A stretch of DNA of 64,000 bases from Phycisphaeraceae bacterium (GTDB taxonomy: Bacteria > Planctomycetota > Phycisphaerae > Phycisphaerales > UBA1924), in contig JAHBXL010000018.1 in NCBI GenBank assembly GCA_019636495.1, positions 42,474 to 106,473 on the forward strand. Direction: 5' to 3'. The notes beneath the pieces are model-generated. The model was not told where the DNA came from. It saw nothing but the letters and a program-made list of their open reading frames with translations, and ran no database searches. The first letter of the stretch is position 1. Each line of letters opens with the position of its first letter. A program made the translations under genes and the position numbers. Positions 46,738-55,147 of this stretch are shown here, one piece after another.

Positions 46738-49218
46738 ATGCAGCGCACAACTGTGGACTTTGGAATCGATCTCGGAACCACGAACAGCACCATTGCGGTG
46801 ATCCATGAGACCGATGCCAAGGTCATTCCGAACTCAGGCGGTTCAGGCATCACGCCGTCAGCAGTATGGATCGATAAGCGAGGCAAACTTCACGTCGGCT
46901 TCGAGGCCAAACAGCACGCCCTCGTCGATGACCAGGATAATGGTGACCTTGAGTTCAAGCTGAGAATGGGTCTCGGCGCCGAGGGCAAGAAGTCGTTCGT
47001 TCGGGCCGGCCGGGAGCTTCTGCCAGAGGAGTTGTCAGCTGAGGTGTTGAAATCACTGAAGATGGACGTGCAGACGAGCATGGGGGAGCAGGTGCGATCC
47101 GCCGTCATCACGGTGCCCGCGGCGTTCGAGTTGCCACAGACCAACGCGACGCAGAAGGCGGCCGAATTGGCAGGGTTGGGGAGGTGTCCGCTGCTCTTGG
47201 AACCGGTGGCCGCGTCTCTGGCGTACGGCTTCCAGACCGAGCACGACAACGTCTACTGGCTCGTGTATGACTTCGGAGGCGGTACCTTTGACGCGGCGAT
47301 CATGCGCGTGCGCGACGGGCTGATTCAGGTTGTCAACCATGATGGTGACAACCACTTGGGGGGCAAGCTGATCGACTGGGACATCGTTACGAAGCGGCTC
47401 ATCCCGGCGGTGACGAGCCAGTTCAACCTCCCTGAGTTCCGCAGAGGCAACCCGAAATGGCGGAATGCGATCGGCAAGATGAAGTACCACGCCGAGCTGG
47501 CCAAGATCGAAGTGTGTCGTACCAAGGCTCCGCAAGATGTGTGGATCGAGGGCCTCTGTCAGGACGCTGATGGAAAGACCGTCGACTTCGCGTACACCCT
47601 GACACCCGCGGATGTGCAGCAGGTCAGCCTGCCATACATCGAGCAGTCCCTTGCCCTGTGCCGCAAGACGCTGAAAGACAAGGGCCTGACTGGCGAAAGC
47701 CTCGAACGCATCCTCATGGTTGGAGGATCAACGCTCAATCCGTGGGTACGTGACGCAGTTCAAGCGGCCGTTGGCAGCAAGTTGGAGTTCGGCATCGACC
47801 CCGTTACTGTGGTTGCGCGTGGTGCCGCCATCTTTGCCAGCACCCAGCCGCTTGTCACGCCGTCGGCCCAAGTGCCCAAGGGCACGTGGCGAATCCAGAT
47901 CGAGCACGAACCAGTTGGGAACACCACCGATCCCGACATCGGCGGCAAGGTCATCGCTCTCGATGGGCACTCTTGCAAGGGCATGACCATCGAGTTCGTG
48001 GACACGAAGACGCAGTGGCGATCCGGTCGAATGTCGCTGAACGCCGAAGGTGTGTTCCTGACCCAGTTGTTCGCCGACGAGAAGCGCAGGTGCGAATTCA
48101 GCATACACCTCTGCGATCCAACAGGGAATAGACTGCCCAGTTCACCCGAAAAGGTCGTCTACACACTCGGAGTCGTCCCGGACAAACCGCCCGCCGTGCA
48201 CACGATCGGCATCGGTCTGGCGAACGATGAAATGCGAGCCTACATAAAGAAGGGTTCGAAACTGCCAGCGCGCGGGACCGACGATCTACGCACCACAGTT
48301 GCGCTTCGCGCGGGCAGCACGGATGAGGTCCGGATACCCGTTCTCGAGGGAGAGAACGCCCGTGCGACGAGGAATCACCATGTCGGCACGGTCTCGATCC
48401 GCGCGGCCAGCATCAGGCGAGATCTTCCGGCGGGCAGTGAGCTGAACGTGACTGTGCTGATGGATGAGTCCCAGGATGTTCGTGTGCAGGTGTTCGTACC
48501 GGTGTTGGACGAGGAGTTCGAAGCGAAGTTTGAACACCGCATGCAACGCAACTCTATCGCAGAATTGACAGATGAAGTAAAGCAACAGAAGGCGCGGCTC
48601 GCCGAGGCAAGGGAGAAGGCCGAGCGAACAAAGGCGCTAAAGGCGGACGAGGCGCTGTCACGTATCGAAGACCAGGACATTGTCGATCAGGTCGACTCGC
48701 TTCTGGAAGCGGCGCCTCAGGACGTTGATGCACGCACCCGACTTGATCGGTGCGTTCGGGACCTTGCCGCCGCCATCGACGAGGTGGAGGACTCTGTTGA
48801 ATGGCCAACGATGCTCGAGAAGGCGGAGGCATCGCGACTGGATGCTGAGAAACTGGTCACGCAGTTCGGGGACACAGCCGATCGCAATCGCCTTCATTCG
48901 CTCGAGGAGCAGATGAAGCGGGCGGTCGATGGGGGTGATCATGACCTGGTGCGTCAGTGTACAGAGGAGTTCGACGGGCTGTGGTTCCGCGTGGCGGAGC
49001 GTCAGGCGAGTTTTCATGTCACACGATTCAATCATCTCCTGGAGCGTCTGCAGTCCATGAGAGATGTTGGACAAGCGGAACAGCTTGTTGCACAGGGACG
49101 TCGGGCCATCAACAACAATGATGTGGATGCACTCAAAGCTGCCAATCGACAGCTGATCTCGATGCTTCCACGCTCGGAGCAAGAGAAACTCGACAAGCGT
49201 GTGGGAGACGTGGTCTGA
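46738..49218 (+). CDS. DnaK-like Hsp70 chaperone with extended C-terminus
   Basis: An 826-aa protein. The nucleotide-binding domain has phosphate-1 FGIDLGTTNSTIA, YDFGGGTFDAAIM, EPVAASLAYGF and MVGGSTLNPWV, all intact. The substrate domain follows, then a long coiled C-terminus (SIAELTDEVKQQKARLAEAREKAERTKALKADEA and beyond) of about 250 residues in place of the usual DnaK lid and EEVD-like end. It is longer than housekeeping DnaK (about 640), so this is a dedicated paralogue. It acts in the cytoplasm with the upstream J-like and GrpE-like proteins. Confidence 0.9.
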   Translation: MQRTTVDFGIDLGTTNSTIAVIHETDAKVIPNSGGSGITPSAVWIDKRGKLHVGFEAKQHALVDDQDNGDLEFKLRMGLGAEGKKSFVRAGRELLPEELSAEVLKSLKMDVQTSMGEQVRSAVITVPAAFELPQTNATQKAAELAGLGRCPLLLEPVAASLAYGFQTEHDNVYWLVYDFGGGTFDAAIMRVRDGLIQVVNHDGDNHLGGKLIDWDIVTKRLIPAVTSQFNLPEFRRGNPKWRNAIGKMKYHAELAKIEVCRTKAPQDVWIEGLCQDADGKTVDFAYTLTPADVQQVSLPYIEQSLALCRKTLKDKGLTGESLERILMVGGSTLNPWVRDAVQAAVGSKLEFGIDPVTVVARGAAIFASTQPLVTPSAQVPKGTWRIQIEHEPVGNTTDPDIGGKVIALDGHSCKGMTIEFVDTKTQWRSGRMSLNAEGVFLTQLFADEKRRCEFSIHLCDPTGNRLPSSPEKVVYTLGVVPDKPPAVHTIGIGLANDEMRAYIKKGSKLPARGTDDLRTTVALRAGSTDEVRIPVLEGENARATRNHHVGTVSIRAASIRRDLPAGSELNVTVLMDESQDVRVQVFVPVLDEEFEAKFEHRMQRNSIAELTDEVKQQKARLAEAREKAERTKALKADEALSRIEDQDIVDQVDSLLEAAPQDVDARTRLDRCVRDLAAAIDEVEDSVEWPTMLEKAEASRLDAEKLVTQFGDTADRNRLHSLEEQMKRAVDGGDHDLVRQCTEEFDGLWFRVAERQASFHVTRFNHLLERLQSMRDVGQAEQLVAQGRRAINNNDVDALKAANRQLISMLPRSEQEKLDKRVGDVV

Positions 49219-49297
49219 ACTGCCCGGGCCTCCGAGGGCTGCGTTTCATGTCGGTGTGAGCGTCAATGCCGTTGCCAACCAGGACCTAGGGCGAACC

Positions 49298-50347
49298 ATG
49301 CCGGATAACGTTACTCCACAATCACCAAGCGCCTCTCGCGTGGCCGTCACTCACGGATCTCGCTTTAGATTGGCAGTAGTCAAGGCTCGGAAGGGCCGTT
49401 TCGAGGAGGCGGGCGCGGATCTCCAGCAGGCTCGGAATGAGGGACAATGCTCCGATGCCGACGCCCTGGATCTTCAGGCACGGATGTACGCACAACAAGG
49501 TCTCCACCTGCAGGCGGAGACTTGCTGGCGCAAGGCCCTTCAGCTGGGTGGGGCGAGACCCGAGTACATCGCGGCGTTGGGACGGCTATACGTGCCGCGC
49601 GCGTCGCGCGGACGACTCGTGGCGATTGGCTGCTATGCCATCCTCGGCGCGATCGCGATTCTCGTCAGTTGGCAGGTGCTACTTGTGCTACCAGCTCGTC
49701 ATCGCCAGCTGGTGCAAGAGCTTGACCGTGTGAGCGCAGGCCATACCGCACTCGAATCAGCAGTCAATGCTCGCATCGATAGAGTGTCCGATGTCGTGTC
49801 CGCTGTGGAGAGAAGCGGGCGGCAGCGAGAGGAGCAGGCAACCAATCGGCTTGTTGCCGCCCTGGGTGATCTAGCCGCACAATCCCAGGAGCTTCGAACA
49901 TCACAGGAGGCGGCGACGAGGGAGCGCCAAGCCATCCTCGCGAAGGTGTCGGCGGATGTAGCAGTATCGCAAAGGCAAATGACCGACTTCGAGAGCCGAG
50001 TCACCACTCTGCTTGCCGACGTGCAACGGGCTGCGAACGAACGTCAAGCCTCGGAGGATCTCGCGCGATCCTCTTTGCATGAATGGCTTCAGGGGCAGAT
50101 CGGCCGTCTTGCGTCACAGCTCGATGCGCAGGAAGACAGCTTGTGTACTGCTCTGGATAGCCAATCACAGGTGACGTGTGCGCTGTTCGCTCTACAAGCT
50201 CAGATTGACCGCACGTCATCGGAGTCCGCTGCGGCAATGGACTCCGTCCGACGAGAACTCGGCGAACTGCGTCTGATGCTGAAACGTCCTCAAGCCGAGG
50301 TGCCGAAGGGGGCAGAAGCGGATCGGAATGCTTCATCGCGTCGTTGA
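49298..50347 (+). CDS. TPR-like, single-span membrane protein with long coiled coil
   Basis: A 349-aa protein. Residues 20-95 have TPR-like helices (KARKGRFEEAGADLQQARNEG, YAQQGLHLQAETCWRKALQLGG). A membrane helix (VAIGCYAILGAIAILVSWQVLLVLP) lies at about residues 105-130, and a coiled coil of about 200 residues follows. It probably anchors the chaperone or kinase complex to a membrane. ATG 49298 is chosen; a GTG at 49199 would add 33 residues. Confidence 0.68.
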   Translation: MPDNVTPQSPSASRVAVTHGSRFRLAVVKARKGRFEEAGADLQQARNEGQCSDADALDLQARMYAQQGLHLQAETCWRKALQLGGARPEYIAALGRLYVPRASRGRLVAIGCYAILGAIAILVSWQVLLVLPARHRQLVQELDRVSAGHTALESAVNARIDRVSDVVSAVERSGRQREEQATNRLVAALGDLAAQSQELRTSQEAATRERQAILAKVSADVAVSQRQMTDFESRVTTLLADVQRAANERQASEDLARSSLHEWLQGQIGRLASQLDAQEDSLCTALDSQSQVTCALFALQAQIDRTSSESAAAMDSVRRELGELRLMLKRPQAEVPKGAEADRNASSRR

Positions 50348-50427
50348 ACGGGGTCCCCCAATGTGGATACACAGCCAGTCTCAACAGAGGGTGGGTCGTG
50401 TCGAAGGACTAATGCTGGAGCTGACTC

Positions 50428-50931
50428 GTGGTACCGTTGGAAGAGATTCCTGCGTTGATGGACGACTTGGTGGTGCGGTCGCACGTGAATGCCGCGAGCG
50501 TGTTGATGGGCCTGGACCGCCACCGATGCCAGACGCGCATTGCACGCGTCCTTGGTTGCTTGCGAAAGGGCGCCTACTTGATCGGTGCTGGCCCAGGTAC
50601 AGGCGGTATCGTCCCACTGTCGGTTGATCGCGTGGTGCTTGGACGTGCGGCAACCCCACTTGAGGAGTCCGGCGGCGAAGTAGTCGATATTCAGGCGAGC
50701 GATGCGTCATACCTCGGCCCGCACGAAGTCTCACGCACCCATGCCGCAGTTGTTCGCGTGGTCAAGAACGGGTGCCCCCAGTACCTTGTGGTCGACCTGG
50801 GCAGCACTTGCGGCACCTTTGTGAATGGAAAGCACGTGTCCGCAGAGGGTGTCGGCACACCCCTTGCCACGGGAGATGTGATCTCGCTGGGCGCGTCGCA
50901 CGCGACCACATACCTCTTTCTTGAGCGCTAG
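50428..50931 (+). CDS. FHA-domain phosphothreonine-binding protein
   Basis: A 167-aa protein. Residues 75-165 form an FHA domain: RVVLGRAATP, HEVSRTHAAVVRV (the S-R-x-H ligand contact), LVVDLGSTCGTFVNGKHV and TGDVISLG. FHA domains bind phosphothreonine peptides, so this is the likely reader of the kinase in the same operon. The N-terminal 60 residues are helical. GTG 50428 is the start. It is the last gene before a convergent operon. Confidence 0.85.
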   Translation: MVPLEEIPALMDDLVVRSHVNAASVLMGLDRHRCQTRIARVLGCLRKGAYLIGAGPGTGGIVPLSVDRVVLGRAATPLEESGGEVVDIQASDASYLGPHEVSRTHAAVVRVVKNGCPQYLVVDLGSTCGTFVNGKHVSAEGVGTPLATGDVISLGASHATTYLFLER

Positions 50932-51019
50932 CCGGCCGAGTGCCGCGTGGTCGCCGCGGGGGCCGGTTCCTGAATCTGCCTAACGAGATCGTCATTCGGA
51001 GTTCATCGTCCATAGTGCC

Positions 51020-51032
51020 AACGGGCCCCGTT
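51020..51032. terminator. GC-rich palindrome between convergent operons
   Basis: AACGGG-C-CCCGTT followed by ATT on the plus strand, in the 100-bp gap between the FHA gene and the convergent sigma-54 activator gene, touching the latter's stop codon. It may terminate the rightward operon. The short stem and poor T-run make it tentative. Confidence 0.4.
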
Positions 51033-52464
51033 ATTCTGCAGAGTCCTCTCGCAAAGTACGTTCGTCGCATCCCAGAGCCTTTGCGGCTCGATTCCAAGTG
51101 CCGTGCTGCTCCTTGGCCCACTGGGCGAGGCCTCGTTGGAAGTGACGGATTCGATCGCGTCGAGAGCCCTCGCCCCAAGGCCTCGACTCACCGGCACCGG
51201 CGGCAGGGTGCCCGACGGCTTGCCACGCGGCGACGGCGCGTGCAACCGCATCGGAGTCCGAGCGGCCATGCCACCAGGCGGTAGCAAGCACCGCCAGCCG
51301 CTGCAAGTCTCGGAGATTGCCGGGGAGGGTATGCGATGCAATCGCGTCCATGAGCACATGGTGCGGCGGAGGATCGGACGGCACGGCCGTGTCTACCCTC
51401 AACTCCCGCCAGACGCGGGCCCAGTCGTCCGGCAGGTCTTCTCGGCAGTCGCGCAGCGGTGGGAGCGACACGATGAGGTGGCTCAGTCGATCGAAGAAAT
51501 CGGGCGCCAAACGCTTCGCGAGCTCAGCAAGCGGCGCATTGCTGGCGCAGATCACCTCCACATCGACCGACAACTCCTTGTCGCCACCCACCTGGCGATA
51601 CCGACGCCGCCGATCCTGAAGGAATCGGATCAGTTTCCGCTGCGCGGCCATCGGGAGGTCCTGCACCTCGTCGAGAAAGAGGATGCCGCCGTCCGCGTTA
51701 CCGAGGAGGCCCTTGCGAACGGCCTCGGCACCGGTGAATGCGCCCTTGACGTGACCGAAAAGCTCGCTCTCGGCAAGCGTGGAGTCGAGCGCGCCGCACG
51801 GCACGGTCACAACGTTGCTCCGGCGCTTGATGCTCGCCACGAGGGTTTCGACGAGCCGCGTCTTACCCGTGCCGCGCTCCCCCAGCACGAGGAGTGGCGC
51901 GCCCGCCACACCCGCATACCGAATCAGGTCCTCCAGCGCCCGACGCCTCGCCGGAGACTTCGCCTCAGGGTCATATTGCGCGACCGGTGCGCGCACCGAA
52001 GCGGCTTCGCGTATCTCCGCGAGATACGTTGAGATTGGAAACTCGACCGGATCGATCCGAACCGCTCCGTCTCGCCCTTCTCGCTGTGACGACCAGAGGC
52101 GCGTGCCGGCCGGAAACGCACCTCCCGCGTGCAGCAGCAGCCACACGCAGTGCATGGCCGGCGTGCCGGGTGAGATATTGACATTCAGTCGGTCCTCTCC
52201 GACAAGCGTTGGCAGCACTCCTCGCGAAACCGCCTCATAGACCTCCGAATGGCTGCTGGGGTCCTTGACCGGGAGAGAGCGCACGTCCATGCGCGGACCG
52301 TCCCAGGCATCGCCTGGGTTGAACGGCTCCGCCTTCCGGCACAGGTAGATAACCCTGCCAATGTGGGTGCCCTTGCCCTTGAGAAGCCGAATAGCATTCC
52401 GAAGAACCTCAACGCCGTGGTTCTTCGAGTGCCACGCGATTAACGTCTCGGTCTTCGTGCTCAT
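51031..52464 (-). CDS. RtcR-like sigma-54-dependent activator with CARF-like sensor domain
   Basis: A 477-aa protein. Residues 1-150 resemble a CARF/RtcR-type ligand sensor, with LNVNISPGTPAMHCVWLLLHAGG (SPGTP at 98-102) in the place of the CARF nucleotide loop. The AAA+ domain has Walker A GERGTGKT (195-202), sigma-54 contact motif GAFTGA (241-246) and Walker B GGILFLDEV. The C-terminus (RGLAQWAKEQHGTWNRAAKALGCDERTL) is a Fis-type HTH. It should bind upstream sites and open sigma-54 promoters when a ligand, perhaps an RNA-end or cyclic oligonucleotide signal, is sensed. It is last in the operon it probably controls. Confidence 0.85.
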   Translation of the reverse strand: MSTKTETLIAWHSKNHGVEVLRNAIRLLKGKGTHIGRVIYLCRKAEPFNPGDAWDGPRMDVRSLPVKDPSSHSEVYEAVSRGVLPTLVGEDRLNVNISPGTPAMHCVWLLLHAGGAFPAGTRLWSSQREGRDGAVRIDPVEFPISTYLAEIREAASVRAPVAQYDPEAKSPARRRALEDLIRYAGVAGAPLLVLGERGTGKTRLVETLVASIKRRSNVVTVPCGALDSTLAESELFGHVKGAFTGAEAVRKGLLGNADGGILFLDEVQDLPMAAQRKLIRFLQDRRRRYRQVGGDKELSVDVEVICASNAPLAELAKRLAPDFFDRLSHLIVSLPPLRDCREDLPDDWARVWRELRVDTAVPSDPPPHHVLMDAIASHTLPGNLRDLQRLAVLATAWWHGRSDSDAVARAVAAWQAVGHPAAGAGESRPWGEGSRRDRIRHFQRGLAQWAKEQHGTWNRAAKALGCDERTLREDSAE

Positions 52465-54020
52465 GAACTGGTCTCCGCTACGAGCACCCGTTTCAGTCCG
52501 AGAGAGTTAGCGAGCGCTCTGGCCGCATCTCGCTCGCTTGGGGCGGTAACGCCGACGACTCTGGAGCCGTCGGACAGCCGAAACACCCGCGGAGCCCCGG
52601 CGACCCGCGTCTTCTCGTCCTCGGCGTTGCTTTCGGGCTTGGCGTTCGCAGGCAGCCGGGGAGCTCGCACGCGGTACGTGAACCGAATCGAATGCGTCCA
52701 ACGCAAACCTCGTTTCTCCGCCTCGCGGCGCAGAACCGTCTCGTCGTGCCTGGCCTCGTCCAGTCGAACCGCACAGTCGGCAACAACATCATCCAGTGCA
52801 ACCTCGACGACGGGCTTGATGCTGACGATGCCGTCGAGGTTCTTTGGGGGGGCGCCAGGCCCGAGGAAGACGACATCGCCGGACACCTCTCCCAATGTCG
52901 CCGGCGATTCGAGCCGCCACGCGGCTGCCCCCTTCCACTCGTCCAGCAACTTCACGAGCTCGCGCGTACCTGACTGGTCGAGACGTACTCCGAGCTCAAA
53001 GCCATCATCCAATCCGTGGCGTTGCAGGTTCGCCGACATGATCATCGAGTCCTGATCGCACACGATCGCCTTCGCATGCAGCCAGGGCAGGCACACCAGT
53101 TCCACGCCTGCGCGACGCATCTTGAGCATGGCACTGGTGGCCACGGAGCGGTACCTCGCAAGGGCCGTAACGACAACTCCCTTCGCCGCACGCTCGCACA
53201 GGGCCTCAACGACAGGATGATCTGCGTCCCACCCGTAGCTGGAGACGACGATCCGCTGCTTGGCCGTGCGGATCATCGTGAGTATGGCGTCCTTGATATG
53301 GCAGCGCCCAGCCATCGTCGTGTGGATTACGGCGTCCGTGGCGGGCAGCGCGACCTCCCCGAGCGGCTTGATGCGATCCAGCTCCCCCTTCCCCAGAAGC
53401 TCGCGTTCGGCCAGTTCCCAGATGGCGTACCGGATCTGGCCGAACAGCGCTCGGCATTCCGTCGCGTTCAGTCGCACCGCCAGCTCCTCGTTGCGAGTCA
53501 GGGCTTCCGTGGTGAGATTCGCCGTCAGGAGCAGTCCACGGGCTGCATCGGTTCCAGGATCAACAAGCACACACTTGGCGTGGAACGACGGCGATGACCG
53601 GATGACCATGCGCCCGGCGAACTCGTCGAGCATGCGCTTGTGCGCCTCCGCAGTCTTCGCGTCGAACACATCCTCATCACTGAGGTCACGGTCGAGCTTT
53701 GCCTCCGCGGAGATGAGCCCGTACACACGGCAGCCCCGCGACGCAGCGGCGAAAAGTTCCCGTTGGACCTCAGAGTCCGAGAGCAGGAACGAGCTGAAAA
53801 CGACGACTTGGCTGGCACGGCGCAGTAAAGACAGCACTTCGTCAAGCACGACTCGATCTCGCCCCGTTGCGCAAACCTTCCAATTCGCGGCCAGTGTGGT
53901 CCCTCCGGAACGCGGGCTCGGTGGCGACCGCCGCACGAGCACTGGCGGAACGGGTTGCTTTCTCTGATCGAAAGCCATTTCAACAGGCAAATCCCACATG
54001 TTGCTGGTTTCCATCTTCAC
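52461..54020 (-). CDS. Double-HKD PLD-family protein, probable nuclease
   Basis: A 519-aa protein with two PLD motifs: H147-A-K149 with N167, and H315-A-K317 with N331 (FHAKCVLVD ... TANLT; LHAKAIVCD ... SANLQ). Two motifs in one chain give a complete active site. The C-terminal 150 residues have no known domain. PLD-family enzymes paired with UPF1-like helicases occur in antiphage systems such as Mokosh, and DrmC of DISARM is another PLD example. GTG 54020 gives a GTGA overlap with the upstream stop; TTG 54029 or ATG 54014 are alternatives. Its stop overlaps the activator gene (ATGA). Confidence 0.82.
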   Translation of the reverse strand: MKMETSNMWDLPVEMAFDQRKQPVPPVLVRRSPPSPRSGGTTLAANWKVCATGRDRVVLDEVLSLLRRASQVVVFSSFLLSDSEVQRELFAAASRGCRVYGLISAEAKLDRDLSDEDVFDAKTAEAHKRMLDEFAGRMVIRSSPSFHAKCVLVDPGTDAARGLLLTANLTTEALTRNEELAVRLNATECRALFGQIRYAIWELAERELLGKGELDRIKPLGEVALPATDAVIHTTMAGRCHIKDAILTMIRTAKQRIVVSSYGWDADHPVVEALCERAAKGVVVTALARYRSVATSAMLKMRRAGVELVCLPWLHAKAIVCDQDSMIMSANLQRHGLDDGFELGVRLDQSGTRELVKLLDEWKGAAAWRLESPATLGEVSGDVVFLGPGAPPKNLDGIVSIKPVVEVALDDVVADCAVRLDEARHDETVLRREAEKRGLRWTHSIRFTYRVRAPRLPANAKPESNAEDEKTRVAGAPRVFRLSDGSRVVGVTAPSERDAARALANSLGLKRVLVAETSS

Positions 54021-55147
54021 AAGCTCCAATCAAGGGCCGACTGCAATGCCCAATACGCCCGGGGTCTGGAGCCGTTCACACCCTTCTCGCCGAGTTCTCG
54101 AGCCAGCATCTCGCGGCTCGGGAACTGAACGGTCCAGCCGTCGAACGCCGACCTGATTCGGCTGGTCAACGCCGCAAAGGCCTTCTCAGTCTGCACAGCG
54201 CTGATCTGCGACACGAGCTGATATCTGGCCCACTCCGACGCCGATTGTTCAGAATCGGGACAGAGCTTGATGTTGGACACCTTCATGTCCTGGAACTCAC
54301 CAAAGCGGTCCAAGGCGGGCGACGTGAACGCCAGCGACGTGCGCATGTTGAGCTTCTCGTCTTCGGAGGTCGTCGCCTTGAAGGGGATGCGCAGAGCGCT
54401 GCGGCTCGCGTCCCACCGTTGAGAGAGATTGCGTGCACCGAGAAGGTCGGCCCACACTTGGTCCCTTGAAGGGAGGCCGTCCACGGAGAGAGGCTGATCC
54501 ACACGCGCCTTGGTTCCGATCACACCAACCGCATGAAGCTCGGGCGTCGCGCCTGGGCTCCAGAACAACTCCAGTTCGTCATTGGCGGTGGTCTCAATCG
54601 CCGGCGCGGAGATGTCGTCAAAGCGCGCCAGTCGCCCGTCTGCCAGCATCACTGCCGAGTGGTCCTGCGCTCGAAGAATCCAATCCGGCATCGCCTCCGC
54701 TCGCGGTCGCGCCGCATCGCGCCGCCGGGGCTCTCGCTCGTTGCCGTTCGTTTCGGCGGCCTTCGGTGCAACACCGACGATTGGGAACTCAATCAGCGGA
54801 TCCTCGCAAGCCCAGATGGTCCATTCGCCCTTGTCCGGCTGTAGCACGCTGCCCGACCGTGCGGCGCGATCCCCGTCCTCGGTGAGTCGCGTCAGATTGT
54901 CGTCGATAAGGCGCAGATCTCGGCAGATGAGCAGAAGGCGATTGGCGACGGTGACCATGCCCGCACCAGGACCGAGCAGTTCGGACGCCAGTGCCGCCGG
55001 ATCAAGGGAGTATCCACCTGCCCTCCGGGCGCTGGCCCAGACAAGGACAGGCGTGATCTCGGCTCGCTTTTCCTCCCGCGCAATGGTCGCGACCAAGTCA
55101 TAGCGACGAACAGGAACGGTGCGCTTCAGTGTGAATGGCACGCTCAC
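54017..55147 (-). CDS. Unknown protein coupled to UPF1-like helicase
   Basis: A 376-aa protein, not recognised. GTG 55147 overlaps the helicase stop (GTGA). Segments include VSVPFTLKRTVPVRRYDLVATIA, PALDRFGEFQDMKVSNIKLCPDSEQSASEWARYQLVSQI, and a C-terminal RIRSAFDGWTVQFPSREMLARELGEKG. It is mixed alpha-beta with no membrane span. Fixed between helicase and nuclease, it may be the adaptor or target-recognition subunit of the complex. A longer frame upstream lies antisense-like over the helicase and is not used. Confidence 0.68.
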   Translation of the reverse strand: MSVPFTLKRTVPVRRYDLVATIAREEKRAEITPVLVWASARRAGGYSLDPAALASELLGPGAGMVTVANRLLLICRDLRLIDDNLTRLTEDGDRAARSGSVLQPDKGEWTIWACEDPLIEFPIVGVAPKAAETNGNEREPRRRDAARPRAEAMPDWILRAQDHSAVMLADGRLARFDDISAPAIETTANDELELFWSPGATPELHAVGVIGTKARVDQPLSVDGLPSRDQVWADLLGARNLSQRWDASRSALRIPFKATTSEDEKLNMRTSLAFTSPALDRFGEFQDMKVSNIKLCPDSEQSASEWARYQLVSQISAVQTEKAFAALTSRIRSAFDGWTVQFPSREMLARELGEKGVNGSRPRAYWALQSALDWSL

